From the NCBI GenBank assembly GCA_934295165.1, contig CAKRAT010000018.1:1-35042 (forward strand): 35,042 nt of DNA, written 5' to 3'. Under the pieces are notes generated by a model, which worked only from the letters and a program-made list of their open reading frames with translations, had not been told where the DNA came from and made no database searches. This stretch comes from an uncultured Dorea sp. Lineage in GTDB: Bacteria; Bacillota; Clostridia; Lachnospirales; Lachnospiraceae. Of this stretch, positions 1 through 7,476 are shown piece by piece. Position 1 is the first letter of the stretch, and each line of letters opens with the position of its first letter. The position numbers were made by a program, and so were the translations under genes.

Positions 1-233
1 TGTACTTACGTTTATAAACCACCTAACATACCATCATATGTCTTCCCTGTAACGGAGGAATACCGTCAGTTTTTACTTAGTCAGGGAGTCTTTTGTTCAC
101 ATCCTCCGAACTTTTCAAAATCTGCAACTCAAAAGTGATATTCAGATATATCTTACTTGTACCGGACTTCCACCATCCCCGGCTCGCTATTGCGTTCTGT
201 TATATCCTACTGTCTTCGTCAGCGTTTTTCACA
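1..233 (-). promoter_or_regulatory. T-box leader RNA (5' part), probably isoleucine-specific
   Basis: Read on the minus strand, this stretch has the parts of a T-box leader in order. The stem I base and AGTAG motif lie near 205-226. The distal stem I, with a GGTG apical loop flanked by CCGG arms, is near 160-185. The specifier region is near 135-145. The T-box/antiterminator core AGGTGGTTTATAAACG is at 9-24. The likely specifier is ATC (137-139), which codes for Ile. The TGGT of the T-box would pair with ACCA, fitting tRNA-Ile discriminator A. The specifier register is my inference. The terminator and the controlled gene (ileS or an isoleucine/branched-chain gene would fit) lie beyond the left edge. 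Confidence 0.8.
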
Positions 234-239
234 TCCTTT

Positions 240-269
240 ATTATATGCAACAATCCCAAAATCCGTCAA
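240..269 (-). promoter_or_regulatory. SigA-type promoter of the T-box leader
   Basis: On the minus strand, TTGACG (264-269) and TATAAT (240-245) are separated by 18 bp. This places transcription start near 233, just upstream of the T-box stem I. Confidence 0.7.
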
Positions 270-330
270 GGGGTTTTACCTTTTTTAATGGGATTTCTCA
301 TGCATTTTTCATTTCTTTTGTTTCCTTCCA

Positions 331-1938
331 TCATCTGTGTCTATGGTTATGTCTCTGTATTATCATAATGAACAAAATTAAAAACAGGATTATTAATACC
401 ACCGTTCCACCCGTAATCATATACTTTTCAACATCGGATTTTCCTGAGAACTTGTAGCTGAAAAATGCCGGGATGTGTTTTATTTTATTTAAAAAATTTT
501 CACCTGTTTTTCCACCTGCTATTCCTTTTTCTTCGGAATTATCCACATTTTCCTGGTTGCTGTCCACATTCTTTTTATTACTTATTTTTTTCAGATATTC
601 TTTACTCAACCTGGCCGTTGCACTTCCCACCTGATGGCCGTTGTAAGTATACTTGATTGTTCCTTCTCCTGTACTTTCATTCACATTCTCAATCTTATAC
701 TTTACATCATCAAACGTCACCCCTGCCGGGAGCAATACATATCCATCCTCCAACACATGATACTCATTTCCATCAGCTGTTGCATCCACATTCTCATTCT
801 GACTTCCATCTCCCAATGTATTCGAGCCGGATGTATTCAAGCCAGTACTCTCTTTCTTACTTTCGGAAGCCTGAATAAATTCACTTACTTCTTTCGGTTT
901 CTTCTCATCCGTCACGTTAATCTTCTGAAAATTATTAAATGCATACTCAAACAAATTCCTCGTATCAGGATAAATATTCACCCCATGCGTCCGCAGCACA
1001 ACACAAACCAGTTTCATATTTCCATTATCCGCCATTGTGATCAGTGTAGACAATGCATTGGATGTATAACCCGTCTTACCCGCCACTGCATATGCATAAT
1101 AATTCTTATTCACATCAATCAGCATCTTATGATGCTGCGCAAATACATGTTCTTCCGTTGTATCAGATGCCGGAATTGTATAACTCTGTTCCTGACACAT
1201 CTTTAAAAATTCCGGATACCTCCATATTTCCCGTCCGATCAGTGCCATATCTCTCGCACAGGTATAGTGATTATCATCATGAAGCCCGTTCGCATTGACA
1301 AAATTCGAATTCTTTCCACCAAGTTCTGTGCATTCCTGATTCATCTGTTGTATGAACCAGTTATAATCATGTCCCGCATTCTTTCCCACATTTTCTGCAA
1401 CCGCATAGGCCGCTTCATTCGCCGATGCCAGAAGTGTCGCATATAATGCCTGCTCAAGTGTAATTACGTTTCCTTCTTTTAATCCAACCGAAGAGTCCCC
1501 CGGCTGCATAAAAGATACACAATCATTGGTAAATGTAACCTGATCGGACAGTTTTCCATATTTTAATGCAACCAGAGTTGTCAGCACTTTTGTAATGCTC
1601 GCCGGATATTCATGTGCATTGATATTCTTTTCATACAGAATACTTCCAGTCCCTGCATCCATCACAATTGCCGCTTCTCCGTAAGTTCCCGGTCCCTGTG
1701 GCCAGTTCTTCCAGCTGTTTGACTGAATTTCCATATTATAAGCGTCTTCTTCCGCTTTTTTTTCTAATTCCTCCGGCGTAAGTTCCTTTTCCGCTTCTGC
1801 CAAAGCATCCTGACTTGCATTCGCTGTTTCTACAGCATCTGCCTGCGGTTCTCCATACGTTATTGACGGCACTACTCCAAGTGACACTCCGAGAGTCACC
1901 GCCAGAAGGATCGCCGAAATACGTCTCTTTCCCCTCAT
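331..1938 (-). CDS. dacF: D-alanyl-D-alanine carboxypeptidase (DacF-type), membrane-anchored
   Basis: This is a penicillin-binding D,D-carboxypeptidase that trims the terminal D-Ala from peptidoglycan stem peptides outside the membrane. The 535-residue product starts with a basic, hydrophobic signal peptide (about residues 1-29). An acidic, Glu-rich segment (40-70) leads into the peptidase S11 fold. The three active-site motifs are intact: SITK with Ser114 and Lys117, SAN at 172-174, and KTG at 288-290. After the PBP5-like C-terminal domain comes a polar Asn/Gln/Glu-rich linker, a hydrophobic helix near 505-527 and a basic His/Arg tail. This suggests a transmembrane anchor rather than the usual amphipathic helix. 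At 535 residues it is longer than typical DacF (about 380-400). The ATG start is preceded by AGGAG. The gene is monocistronic, with its promoter at 2113-2141. Confidence 0.9.
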   Translation of the reverse strand: MRGKRRISAILLAVTLGVSLGVVPSITYGEPQADAVETANASQDALAEAEKELTPEELEKKAEEDAYNMEIQSNSWKNWPQGPGTYGEAAIVMDAGTGSILYEKNINAHEYPASITKVLTTLVALKYGKLSDQVTFTNDCVSFMQPGDSSVGLKEGNVITLEQALYATLLASANEAAYAVAENVGKNAGHDYNWFIQQMNQECTELGGKNSNFVNANGLHDDNHYTCARDMALIGREIWRYPEFLKMCQEQSYTIPASDTTEEHVFAQHHKMLIDVNKNYYAYAVAGKTGYTSNALSTLITMADNGNMKLVCVVLRTHGVNIYPDTRNLFEYAFNNFQKINVTDEKKPKEVSEFIQASESKKESTGLNTSGSNTLGDGSQNENVDATADGNEYHVLEDGYVLLPAGVTFDDVKYKIENVNESTGEGTIKYTYNGHQVGSATARLSKEYLKKISNKKNVDSNQENVDNSEEKGIAGGKTGENFLNKIKHIPAFFSYKFSGKSDVEKYMITGGTVVLIILFLILFIMIIQRHNHRHR

Positions 1939-2112
1939 TATATTTCTCCTTCATTCTTTTATTTTTATATAACCCTTCTCATGTATTCTAATCTATTTTC
2001 TGTTCTATTTTCCGCTCTGTTCTTTTACTTTATGTTTTCAGTCATTTCTTCGTAGTAAAAAAATACCATTCATTCCTATTGTTACATATCCTGTTATATA
2101 TCCAATACATTT

Positions 2113-2141
2113 ATTATAATTCTTTCTACCTGCGAACTCAA
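2113..2141 (-). promoter_or_regulatory. Predicted promoter of dacF
   Basis: On the minus strand, TTGAGT (2136-2141) and TATAAT (2113-2118) have a 17-bp spacer. It would give a leader of about 165 nt before the dacF ATG. I recognise no riboswitch in that leader. Confidence 0.55.
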
Positions 2142-2189
2142 TACATAGAATCTCCCTTTCAACCCGGTTACTTTCAAAAATGCAAAAAG

Positions 2190-2225
2190 AAAAAGCTGCC
2201 GGATCATTACTCCTGCAACTTTTTA
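2190..2225 (-). terminator. Intrinsic terminator of the Hpt gene, overlapping its stop codon
   Basis: On the minus strand a 10-bp stem (AAAAAGTTGC with GCAGCTTTTT, one G-T wobble) is followed by T-rich sequence. The 5' arm contains the last codons of the Hpt gene, and its stop codon (2207-2209) lies in the loop. Confidence 0.75.
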
Positions 2226-2563
2226 ATTCCTTCAATTGTCTCTTCATATACTTCCGTTACTTTTTCCATCGTTTCCGAAATTTCCGTTTTTTCTTCGGTT
2301 CTGTCTCTCAAAAGTTCTGTCAGATCCCTGCTCACCTCATACAGGCGGTCAAACGAAAGATTCTGACAGACACCTTTCAATGTATGTGCCCCGCGGAACG
2401 CATCTTCGAAGTTCTTATCCGCCAAAGCCAGCTTCAACTGTGAATAACTTTTGTCTTCAAGGAATTTTAATGTAAATTTCTTAATCAATGCTTCACTTCT
2501 CAGACGCTTTAATACATCTTCGTAGTTTCCACCGATCACTTCATAACATTCCTGTAATGTCAT
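2207..2563 (-). CDS. Hpt-domain histidine phosphotransfer protein
   Basis: This is a 118-residue stand-alone Hpt protein. Such proteins carry a phosphoryl group on histidine between hybrid sensor kinases and response regulators. The core HTLKG is at residues 60-64, with phospho-acceptor His60 preceded by FEDAFRGA, as in the Hpt fold. The rest is predicted to be helical. No kinase or receiver gene lies next to it, so its partners must be encoded elsewhere. It lies 211 bp downstream of the ABC permease on the same strand. The ATG start is at 2561-2563. The function follows from family knowledge, and the partner is unknown. Confidence 0.85.
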   Translation of the reverse strand: MTLQECYEVIGGNYEDVLKRLRSEALIKKFTLKFLEDKSYSQLKLALADKNFEDAFRGAHTLKGVCQNLSFDRLYEVSRDLTELLRDRTEEKTEISETMEKVTEVYEETIEGIKKLQE

Positions 2564-2774
2564 ACCTTTATCTCCTGTCTCTTTAAGATAAATTTATTGT
2601 AGCACATCCTTTTGTAAAAATTAAGAAAATTCGACATTCTTCACATAATCTCAACATTTTTTTACATTTATGTGATTCTTCGTTATATATACCTCTGCCT
2701 GTCATATATTTAAAATGTATCCGGACTTATCTTCTGTCTCCAGTACCTTTTTCATTGTCAGAGATATAATCCAT

Positions 2775-3557
2775 CTATCCCTGCTGTTCTCTTTCCGCAA
2801 TTCTCATCCACGGAAGTGACACAGCCCTCAATATATTGACCACGCCCATCAGAAACAGACTGATGATTACGATAAATATAATTACCGCGAACCTCTTATC
2901 ATAAGCATATGCCTTAGATACTCTCGTCATATACACACCCAGGCCTTCAAATCCGCCCAGCCACTCAGAGATTACTGCACCAACCACTGCATAAGACGCA
3001 GAAATCTTAAGTCCCGAAAAGAACTGTGGCAATGCTCCCGGCACTTTCACATGGAAGAATATCTGACTTCTCTTCGCCCCCATCGCACGCATCAGGTCAA
3101 TCGAATCCTTATCCACACTCTTATACCCATCCAAAAGTCCCACCGTAATTGGGAAAAATGTGGTAATTACAACCAGTGTGATCTTCGGTGCCATATAGAA
3201 ACCCATCCACAACACCAGAGGCGGTGCGATCGCAATTGTCGGAATCGTCTGTGTAATAACCAGAATAGGATGAAGTGCTTTATTCAGAAGTTCGAACCGG
3301 TTCATAACTGTTGCCATGACAAATGCCAGTAAAACACCGATACACAATCCATAAAATGCTTCCTGCAGCGTGACACCTGCATACTTTAATATCGTCGGAA
3401 AATCCGATATAAGTGCTCTCCATACCTCTCCCGGTGTTGGCAGCATATATGCCGGTACCAGTCCGCTTCTGCAGAGCAGATCCCATAGCAGCACGATAAT
3501 ACATAACGCTATGACAGCCGGTATCTTACTGGTGATGCTTTGTAACCTTTTTGTCAA
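2775..3557 (-). CDS. ABC transporter permease, ThiX/SsuC/TauC type
   Basis: This 260-residue inner-membrane permease has about six hydrophobic segments and a cytoplasmic EAA loop (around 153-180, with MRAMGAKRSQIFF and a following VPGALP). The loop contacts the ATPase in BinPDT-type importers. It follows the MTH1187-family gene in the same TPP-riboswitch unit, so a thiamine or thiamine-precursor (HMP/FAMP) substrate is likely. The start is TTG at 3555-3557, inside the upstream gene (32-bp overlap), with AAGGAG about 12 nt upstream. No in-frame ATG is available before the first membrane segment. The usual partners, a ThiY-like binding protein and an ATPase, are absent here, which makes it an orphan permease. 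Confidence 0.85.
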   Translation of the reverse strand: MTKRLQSITSKIPAVIALCIIVLLWDLLCRSGLVPAYMLPTPGEVWRALISDFPTILKYAGVTLQEAFYGLCIGVLLAFVMATVMNRFELLNKALHPILVITQTIPTIAIAPPLVLWMGFYMAPKITLVVITTFFPITVGLLDGYKSVDKDSIDLMRAMGAKRSQIFFHVKVPGALPQFFSGLKISASYAVVGAVISEWLGGFEGLGVYMTRVSKAYAYDKRFAVIIFIVIISLFLMGVVNILRAVSLPWMRIAEREQQG

Positions 3558-3822
3558 TCGTCAGTACATCTCCTTCCGGTTTGTAAGAAATCTTTACATA
3601 TGTGTTCATGCTCTTGCATCCAGCCTTTGCAGCTACAATCTGGCAGTTCTTTACGATCTCCATCAGTTTATCGTAATCTCCTTCGATTGACGTCTCACAT
3701 GGTCCTACATAATAGTTAAGTCCTGTTGATTTAATATAATCGATAACCTCATCTACAATACGGATAATTTCATTTTCGTCCTGCTCTCCTGGCAGAACCT
3801 GAATAGCTACACTTGCGTTCAT
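3526..3822 (-). CDS. Thiamine-binding protein, MTH1187/YqgV (DUF77) family
   Basis: This 98-residue protein has a ferredoxin-like fold. The family (MTH1187/YqgV/YkoF-like) binds thiamine or related ligands as oligomers in the cytoplasm. Supporting features are the start (MNASVAIQVLP), the IVDEVIDYIKSTGLNYYVGPCET segment with the family-typical GP-ETSIEGD turn, and the C-terminal beta strand. It is the first gene after the TPP riboswitch at 3985-4088 and overlaps the permease gene by 32 bp, so the two are probably translationally coupled. An AGGAGG-like site precedes the ATG. The assignment is by family resemblance plus riboswitch context. The exact ligand is not proven. Confidence 0.88.
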   Translation of the reverse strand: MNASVAIQVLPGEQDENEIIRIVDEVIDYIKSTGLNYYVGPCETSIEGDYDKLMEIVKNCQIVAAKAGCKSMNTYVKISYKPEGDVLTIDKKVTKHHQ

Positions 3823-3925
3823 TTTTTATTCCTCCATTTTTATTTCTGTCTGGAAATATGCTGCGTCAGCTTTTTTCAAACATACCTGCAGAACCTGTCA
3901 CTGGCAGATCCTTACAAATGTATGA

Positions 3926-3957
3926 CAAAAAAATACACCCGCCATAATGCGGATGCA
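3926..3957 (-). terminator. Riboswitch expression-platform terminator
   Basis: On the minus strand GCATCCGC pairs with GCGGGTGT (8 bp including wobbles, loop of about 6 nt), followed by a run of seven T. It sits between the TPP aptamer and the thiamine-binding gene. This fits transcription termination when TPP is bound. Confidence 0.8.
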
Positions 3958-3984
3958 CTCAGATGTCGTTAAACTTTTATATTC

Positions 3985-4088
3985 TTCTGGCAAACATTTC
4001 CTCCATGGCATTATCCAAACAGGTTCTAGGGTCTAAGGTCATACCTTACTCTCAGCTTTGTTCTGTAAGCTCCCCTGGTTGTATTGAA
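3985..4088 (-). promoter_or_regulatory. TPP riboswitch (THI element)
   Basis: Read on the minus strand, the conserved TPP-aptamer blocks appear in order: GGGGAGCTT near 4070, GCTGAGAGTAAGG near 4045-4057, ACCCTAGAACCTG near 4017-4031, and GGATAATGCCA near 4005-4015. A rho-independent hairpin follows at 3926-3957. It controls the thiamine-binding-like gene and the permease gene, presumably repressing them when thiamine pyrophosphate is abundant. Confidence 0.95.
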
Positions 4089-4096
4089 CTGTTACC

Positions 4097-4126
4097 AGTA
4101 TAAACCACCTTTTTTTCAAAATACAA
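4097..4126 (-). promoter_or_regulatory. Predicted promoter of the TPP-riboswitch unit
   Basis: On the minus strand, TTGTAT (4121-4126) and TATACT (4097-4102) are spaced 18 bp apart. Transcription would begin near 4090, at the start of the aptamer. The -35 overlaps the T-rich tail of the upstream terminator. Confidence 0.5.
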
Positions 4127-4131
4127 GAGAA

Positions 4132-4169
4132 ACCGCAGATCCGGCTCTTAAGCGTGACCGGTCTGCGGT
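4132..4169 (-). terminator. Terminator hairpin of the DUF4230 gene
   Basis: A strong inverted repeat: arms 4132-4144 and 4157-4169 pair ACCGCAGA with TCTGCGGT and CCGG with CCGG, with one bulged T. On the minus strand a T-rich stretch follows, which fits termination after the DUF4230 gene. The plus-strand side is also followed by TTTTATTTTT. Confidence 0.7.
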
Positions 4170-4243
4170 CTTTTATTTTTCCTCTTTTTCTCATCTTTGG
4201 CAGACTTTTCTATTCTGCTTTTTCATTGTTCCGTTCTGCCATT

Positions 4244-4819
4244 TTACTTTGCAAATTTTACAACTACTTCACGACCATCTGCCACATTTTCAAACATGCC
4301 TTTGATCACTTTCTTTGCATTCTCATCTGCATTTTCAAGGAAACCATATTCATCTGATTCCGCTTTTTTCTTTGCCTTCTTTTCGGCCTCTCCAACCACT
4401 TCCACCACCGCATCTTTATCAATACTCATGATTGCAAAGTTTGTATCATATATCTTCAGATCACTGGATTTGATCTTGATTGAATCTTCATTGATCGTGC
4501 AATGTGGAATTGTAATTGTAATCTTTTGATCTGTCTCTTTGATCTCCGCCTGTTTCACATCCAATCCTGCAGTCACGGTTGTTTTGTACTGTACCAGGAA
4601 TTTATTCTTATTGATCAATGGAATACTGCCCTTTGTACTTTTAAATACATCTGAAATGATCATCTTCTGTGTTGTCAGTTCCGCTGCATCTTCCAACGTA
4701 GTCTCCAGCGGAATGCTCTCTTCCTTCGGGCTGGTGATATACTTGTATGCGGATATAGAACCGATACTGATCACAACTGCAAGAACTATGGCTATTATTA
4801 CTTTGAATTTTGTCTTCAT
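4244..4819 (-). CDS. DUF4230 family exported/membrane-anchored protein
   Basis: This 191-residue protein has an N-terminal hydrophobic helix after a short basic start (MKTKFKVIIAIVLAVVISIG), then an extracytoplasmic domain. The central part matches the DUF4230 pattern of alternating strands (IPLINKNKFLVQYKTTVTAGLDVKQ, then KITITIPHCTI). The C-terminus has a Lys-rich helix and ends VVVKFAK. The family's function is unknown. I chose the ATG at 4817-4819 because GAGGAG lies 7 nt upstream. An ATG at 4843 has no ribosome-binding site. A terminator hairpin follows at 4132-4169. Confidence 0.8.
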   Translation of the reverse strand: MKTKFKVIIAIVLAVVISIGSISAYKYITSPKEESIPLETTLEDAAELTTQKMIISDVFKSTKGSIPLINKNKFLVQYKTTVTAGLDVKQAEIKETDQKITITIPHCTINEDSIKIKSSDLKIYDTNFAIMSIDKDAVVEVVGEAEKKAKKKAESDEYGFLENADENAKKVIKGMFENVADGREVVVKFAK

Positions 4820-4927
4820 ACGCATCTCCTCTCTTATGTACATTTACACATTCTTTTTATCGCTGATTTACATGTTACTCTTCTATCATATGGCTGAAGT
4901 TTTATTATCCGCTCACCACTCTGTCAC

Positions 4928-5035
4928 CTAATTTCTGCTAAGCAATGCTGCTATTCCAACTATGATCAGAATCGGAAATACCAGTTGGATCAGTCCTACA
5001 AACAACATACAGATCATAAACAATAATGTCATCAT
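4928..5035 (-). CDS. 35-residue hydrophobic membrane miniprotein
   Basis: This is a short reading frame with a well-placed ribosome-binding site: AGGAGA, 8 nt, then ATG ATG. It encodes 35 residues and ends in TAG at 4928-4930. Nearly the whole peptide is hydrophobic (MMTLLFMICMLFVGLI, a QLVFP turn, then ILIIVGIAALL, and a polar SRN end). It therefore has one long or two short membrane helices. It lies about 110 bp upstream of the DUF4230 start on the same strand and could share its transcript. I know no family for it. It could be a membrane-acting peptide, a type I toxin or a small regulator of a membrane protein. The coding call rests only on the Shine-Dalgarno site and composition. Confidence 0.5.
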   Translation of the reverse strand: MMTLLFMICMLFVGLIQLVFPILIIVGIAALLSRN

Positions 5036-5206
5036 ACTCTGTCTCTCCTGTTCTTAATATACAAATACATCGTTTCTCTGTTACTAATGTATTTTATGAA
5101 TTCAATATAATCATTTCCAGACTATAAATATACACCGAAATTATGGAAATAGTATTACGTATTCCTCTTTTTTCGAGAAATTTAAGAATTAAATATATGC
5201 ACCAAA

Positions 5207-5226
5207 AAGGAGAAGCCTTCTCCTGG
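5207..5226 (-). terminator. Small hairpin with T-run
   Basis: On the minus strand AGGAGA pairs with TCTCCT across a short loop, followed by TTTT. It lies downstream of the YczE-type gene's main terminator and could be a second terminator or end a small RNA. No other feature is seen in 5036-5277, which is AT-rich. Confidence 0.4.
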
Positions 5227-5277
5227 TTCACGGCAGCTCTTTCCTGATGCGGTAGTAATTTTGGTAAATGATTATAA

Positions 5278-5318
5278 AAATAGTCTGAAATAATACATAG
5301 TTACTCCAGACTATTTAT
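5278..5318 (-). terminator. Bidirectional-looking terminator after the YczE-type gene
   Basis: The arms AATAGTCTG and CAGACTATT (9 bp) enclose a loop of about 20 nt and are followed by TTTATAAT on the minus strand. The hairpin begins about 11 bp past the stop codon of the upstream membrane protein gene. Confidence 0.65.
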
Positions 5319-5328
5319 TTTCAAAATT

Positions 5329-5964
5329 TTATTTTTCTCCTACCAGTTTCTCACTGATACATTTATTAAAGATACTGATCACCGGTCCCAGTCCAAACAT
5401 CGCAATGAGCATTCCGATTCCGGTCAATCCACCGAATCTCCAACAGATTACCGCACAGATTACATCCATCAGTACTCTGTTGAAGAAATACGGAATCTTT
5501 GGAAATCTCTCCGTCAGGATCAGTGCCAGGCTGTCATATGGTGAGATTCCTGCATCGGAGCTCTGATAAAGTGATAATCCAAATGACTGGATCAGTACTG
5601 CGGTCACAAGCGTTACCAGCTGACTTCCAAATCCCTGAACCTGAAGGCCAGCTGTCTCCCATATCCAGGAAAAGAACATTGTAAAATACCCCAGAAAGCA
5701 TGCATTCACAATCGTTCCGATTCCGATCAGCTGCCTTCCAAAGAGCAGTTCGATCACAAATAACACCGCACTCTGCAGTAAGAAATATGTCCCATAATTC
5801 ATATGTATATATGCCGATATTGCCATCGTCATTCCTGAGAAAGAATCATTTCCCAGACTGGCAAGCTTGAAGATGCTGATCCCCATTCCAAGAATCAGAT
5901 TTCCGATCACCATCAATAGTATTCTTCGCCATCCAGTTTGTTGTATCCATTTTTTTATCATCAT
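5329..5964 (-). CDS. YczE/YyaS/YitT-type integral membrane protein
   Basis: This 211-residue polytopic membrane protein has about five to six hydrophobic segments. The N-terminus resembles YczE: a short basic start, then GNLILGMGISIFKLASLGNDSF, with the family-typical small-residue/LGxDPxS-like loop. The middle has GTIVNACFLG and the C-terminal half has GLSLYQSSDAGISPYDSL. These DAGxxPYD-type repeats occur in YczE/YitT proteins. No transport substrate is established for the family. Two ATG codons in a row precede the sequence, and a GAAAGAGG site lies upstream. It is about 130 bp from another YitT-type gene on the same strand. Confidence 0.8.
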   Translation of the reverse strand: MMIKKWIQQTGWRRILLMVIGNLILGMGISIFKLASLGNDSFSGMTMAISAYIHMNYGTYFLLQSAVLFVIELLFGRQLIGIGTIVNACFLGYFTMFFSWIWETAGLQVQGFGSQLVTLVTAVLIQSFGLSLYQSSDAGISPYDSLALILTERFPKIPYFFNRVLMDVICAVICWRFGGLTGIGMLIAMFGLGPVISIFNKCISEKLVGEK

Positions 5965-6091
5965 TTTCCTCTTTCTATTTCTGCCGGAAGTACAGAGAAA
6001 TGCCTTGCCGCCAACTGCTATCTTGATCTCCGAAAATTCATTTTTTATCTGATTCTTTGCCGGTAATAACGATCAACATTCTTATTCTTCT

Positions 6092-6964
6092 CTAAAAGGA
6101 TCTCACTTTCGGCCGGTAGCGCATATCAGATACTGTATACACTGTCACAAATGCTTCCGGATCTTTCTTAGTAATATAATTCATCAGTTTCTGATATTCG
6201 CTCTTGTCCACAATCGTAATAATCTCTCTGTATTTCTGCATATTGTAAGCACCCATTGCCTCATAGAATGTTGCCCCACTGTGCAGCTCATGTAATATAA
6301 ACTGGCGGACTTCTTCTTCATACTTAGTAATAATGCATACACGTCTCTTTACATTCTGTCCAAAGATAAAATGATCCAGTACAATGCCGTTAAAGTATGT
6401 GCCCAGCACACTTAATACCACTGCCTTTTTATCATAGATCAACGCTGAAGAAAGTGCCACACACATTCCCGAGATCGACATTGCTTTTCCAAGCTCAATG
6501 TGCAGATACTTATTCATCATTTTCGCTACGATATCCAGTCCTCCGGATGACGCATTCATATTAAATAAGATACTGAGACCGATACTGACTACTAATATGT
6601 AACAGATTACATCCAACTCGCTGCTGTTCGTCAGCGATTCAAAATTCGGAAATACATGCTCGAATACCGCCAGATATAATGGCAGCAGGATGCTCGTATA
6701 TACCGTCTTTGCCCCAAATTCCCTTCCGCATGTTACAAAACCGATCAGTAATAAAACTACGTTCAATATCATCGTGACGGTCGACACGTGTAACGGTACA
6801 TAATGTGCAATAATGATTGCCAGTGCGGATATACTGCTGATTGAAGTCTTACTCGGAATCAGAAAGAAATATACTGCTGCGGCGATAATCCCCACTGCAA
6901 TCGTCATGACAGCTGTTTCTTTCAGGTTGTCCGATGTGATAACTTGTTTCTTTTGTTTGTTCAT
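6092..6964 (-). CDS. YitT family membrane protein with C-terminal DUF2179
   Basis: This 290-residue protein has about five N-terminal transmembrane helices with the YitT signature (NMNASSGGLDIVAKMM near 135-150). A soluble C-terminal DUF2179 domain of about 80 residues begins near KRRVCIITKYEEEVRQF. That domain contains HSGATFYEAMGAYNMQKYREI and ends with a VYTVSDMRYRP strand. DUF2179 has a PII-like alpha/beta shape and may sense a ligand. Function in this family is unproven. Length and domain order are typical. The ATG is at 6962-6964. The YczE-type gene lies directly downstream on the same strand. Confidence 0.88.
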   Translation of the reverse strand: MNKQKKQVITSDNLKETAVMTIAVGIIAAAVYFFLIPSKTSISSISALAIIIAHYVPLHVSTVTMILNVVLLLIGFVTCGREFGAKTVYTSILLPLYLAVFEHVFPNFESLTNSSELDVICYILVVSIGLSILFNMNASSGGLDIVAKMMNKYLHIELGKAMSISGMCVALSSALIYDKKAVVLSVLGTYFNGIVLDHFIFGQNVKRRVCIITKYEEEVRQFILHELHSGATFYEAMGAYNMQKYREIITIVDKSEYQKLMNYITKKDPEAFVTVYTVSDMRYRPKVRSF

Positions 6965-7074
6965 TTTTCATTCCCCATTTTTTAAATCTTAACATTCCTA
7001 AAATCAAACACACAAAAAAATACTTATGTTTTACCTCAAATGATCTTTTCGTGTATCTGATAGCGTTATTTTTC

Positions 7075-7476
7075 TTAAGCCAGCAATTCTTTTACTGTCT
7101 TTTCAAATTCATAAAGCAGATCAATATAAATACCTACAATTGTATTACAATATTCTTTCACAATATCACAATCATAATCATGTGCTAATTGGTTTCTCAC
7201 CTTTAGCATTTCCATCCATGCTTCATCCGAAATCATATTCGCTTTAAAAGCCTCTCTGAGTACTTCCCTCGGTGAACCGGCTACAAATCCTGTAATTGCA
7301 TAATACTGTACTAATATATCTTTCATTACTTTCCATGCCAGATCAAATGTAATACTGAATTTCGCACTAGTTCCACTTAATACAAACGAATCGGAAAGAT
7401 CTCTTTCTCTTGCCTCTGCCAATGCATCCAGCGAATTACAAAATGATAAAAATCGTTTGTTAAATTTTTCGTCCAT
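7075..7476 (-). CDS. HEPN-domain protein, HI0074/HepT-like (putative RNase toxin)
   Basis: This 133-residue all-helical protein belongs to the HI0074-type 'nucleotidyltransferase substrate-binding' family, now grouped with HEPN toxins. The segment FVLSGTSAKFSITFDLAWKV is typical of the family. The HEPN catalytic motif is intact: Arg94 (RNQLAHDY), His99 and Tyr101, that is R-x4-H-x-Y as in HepT RNases. It overlaps the upstream nucleotidyltransferase gene by 17 bp, the usual MNT/HEPN arrangement. By analogy with characterised HepT/MntA systems, it would be an RNase neutralised by AMPylation of its tyrosine. That activity is inferred, not shown. GGAGG lies upstream of the ATG. Confidence 0.85.
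   Translation of the reverse strand: MDEKFNKRFLSFCNSLDALAEARERDLSDSFVLSGTSAKFSITFDLAWKVMKDILVQYYAITGFVAGSPREVLREAFKANMISDEAWMEMLKVRNQLAHDYDCDIVKEYCNTIVGIYIDLLYEFEKTVKELLA

Noticed and set aside
93..457. Open frames on the plus strand at the left edge
   Set aside because: They run against the T-box leader and the 3' end of dacF, have no ribosome-binding site and unlikely composition.
539..547. TTATCCACA DnaA-box match inside dacF
   Set aside because: Single site within coding sequence. One match is expected by chance and no second box lies in phase nearby.
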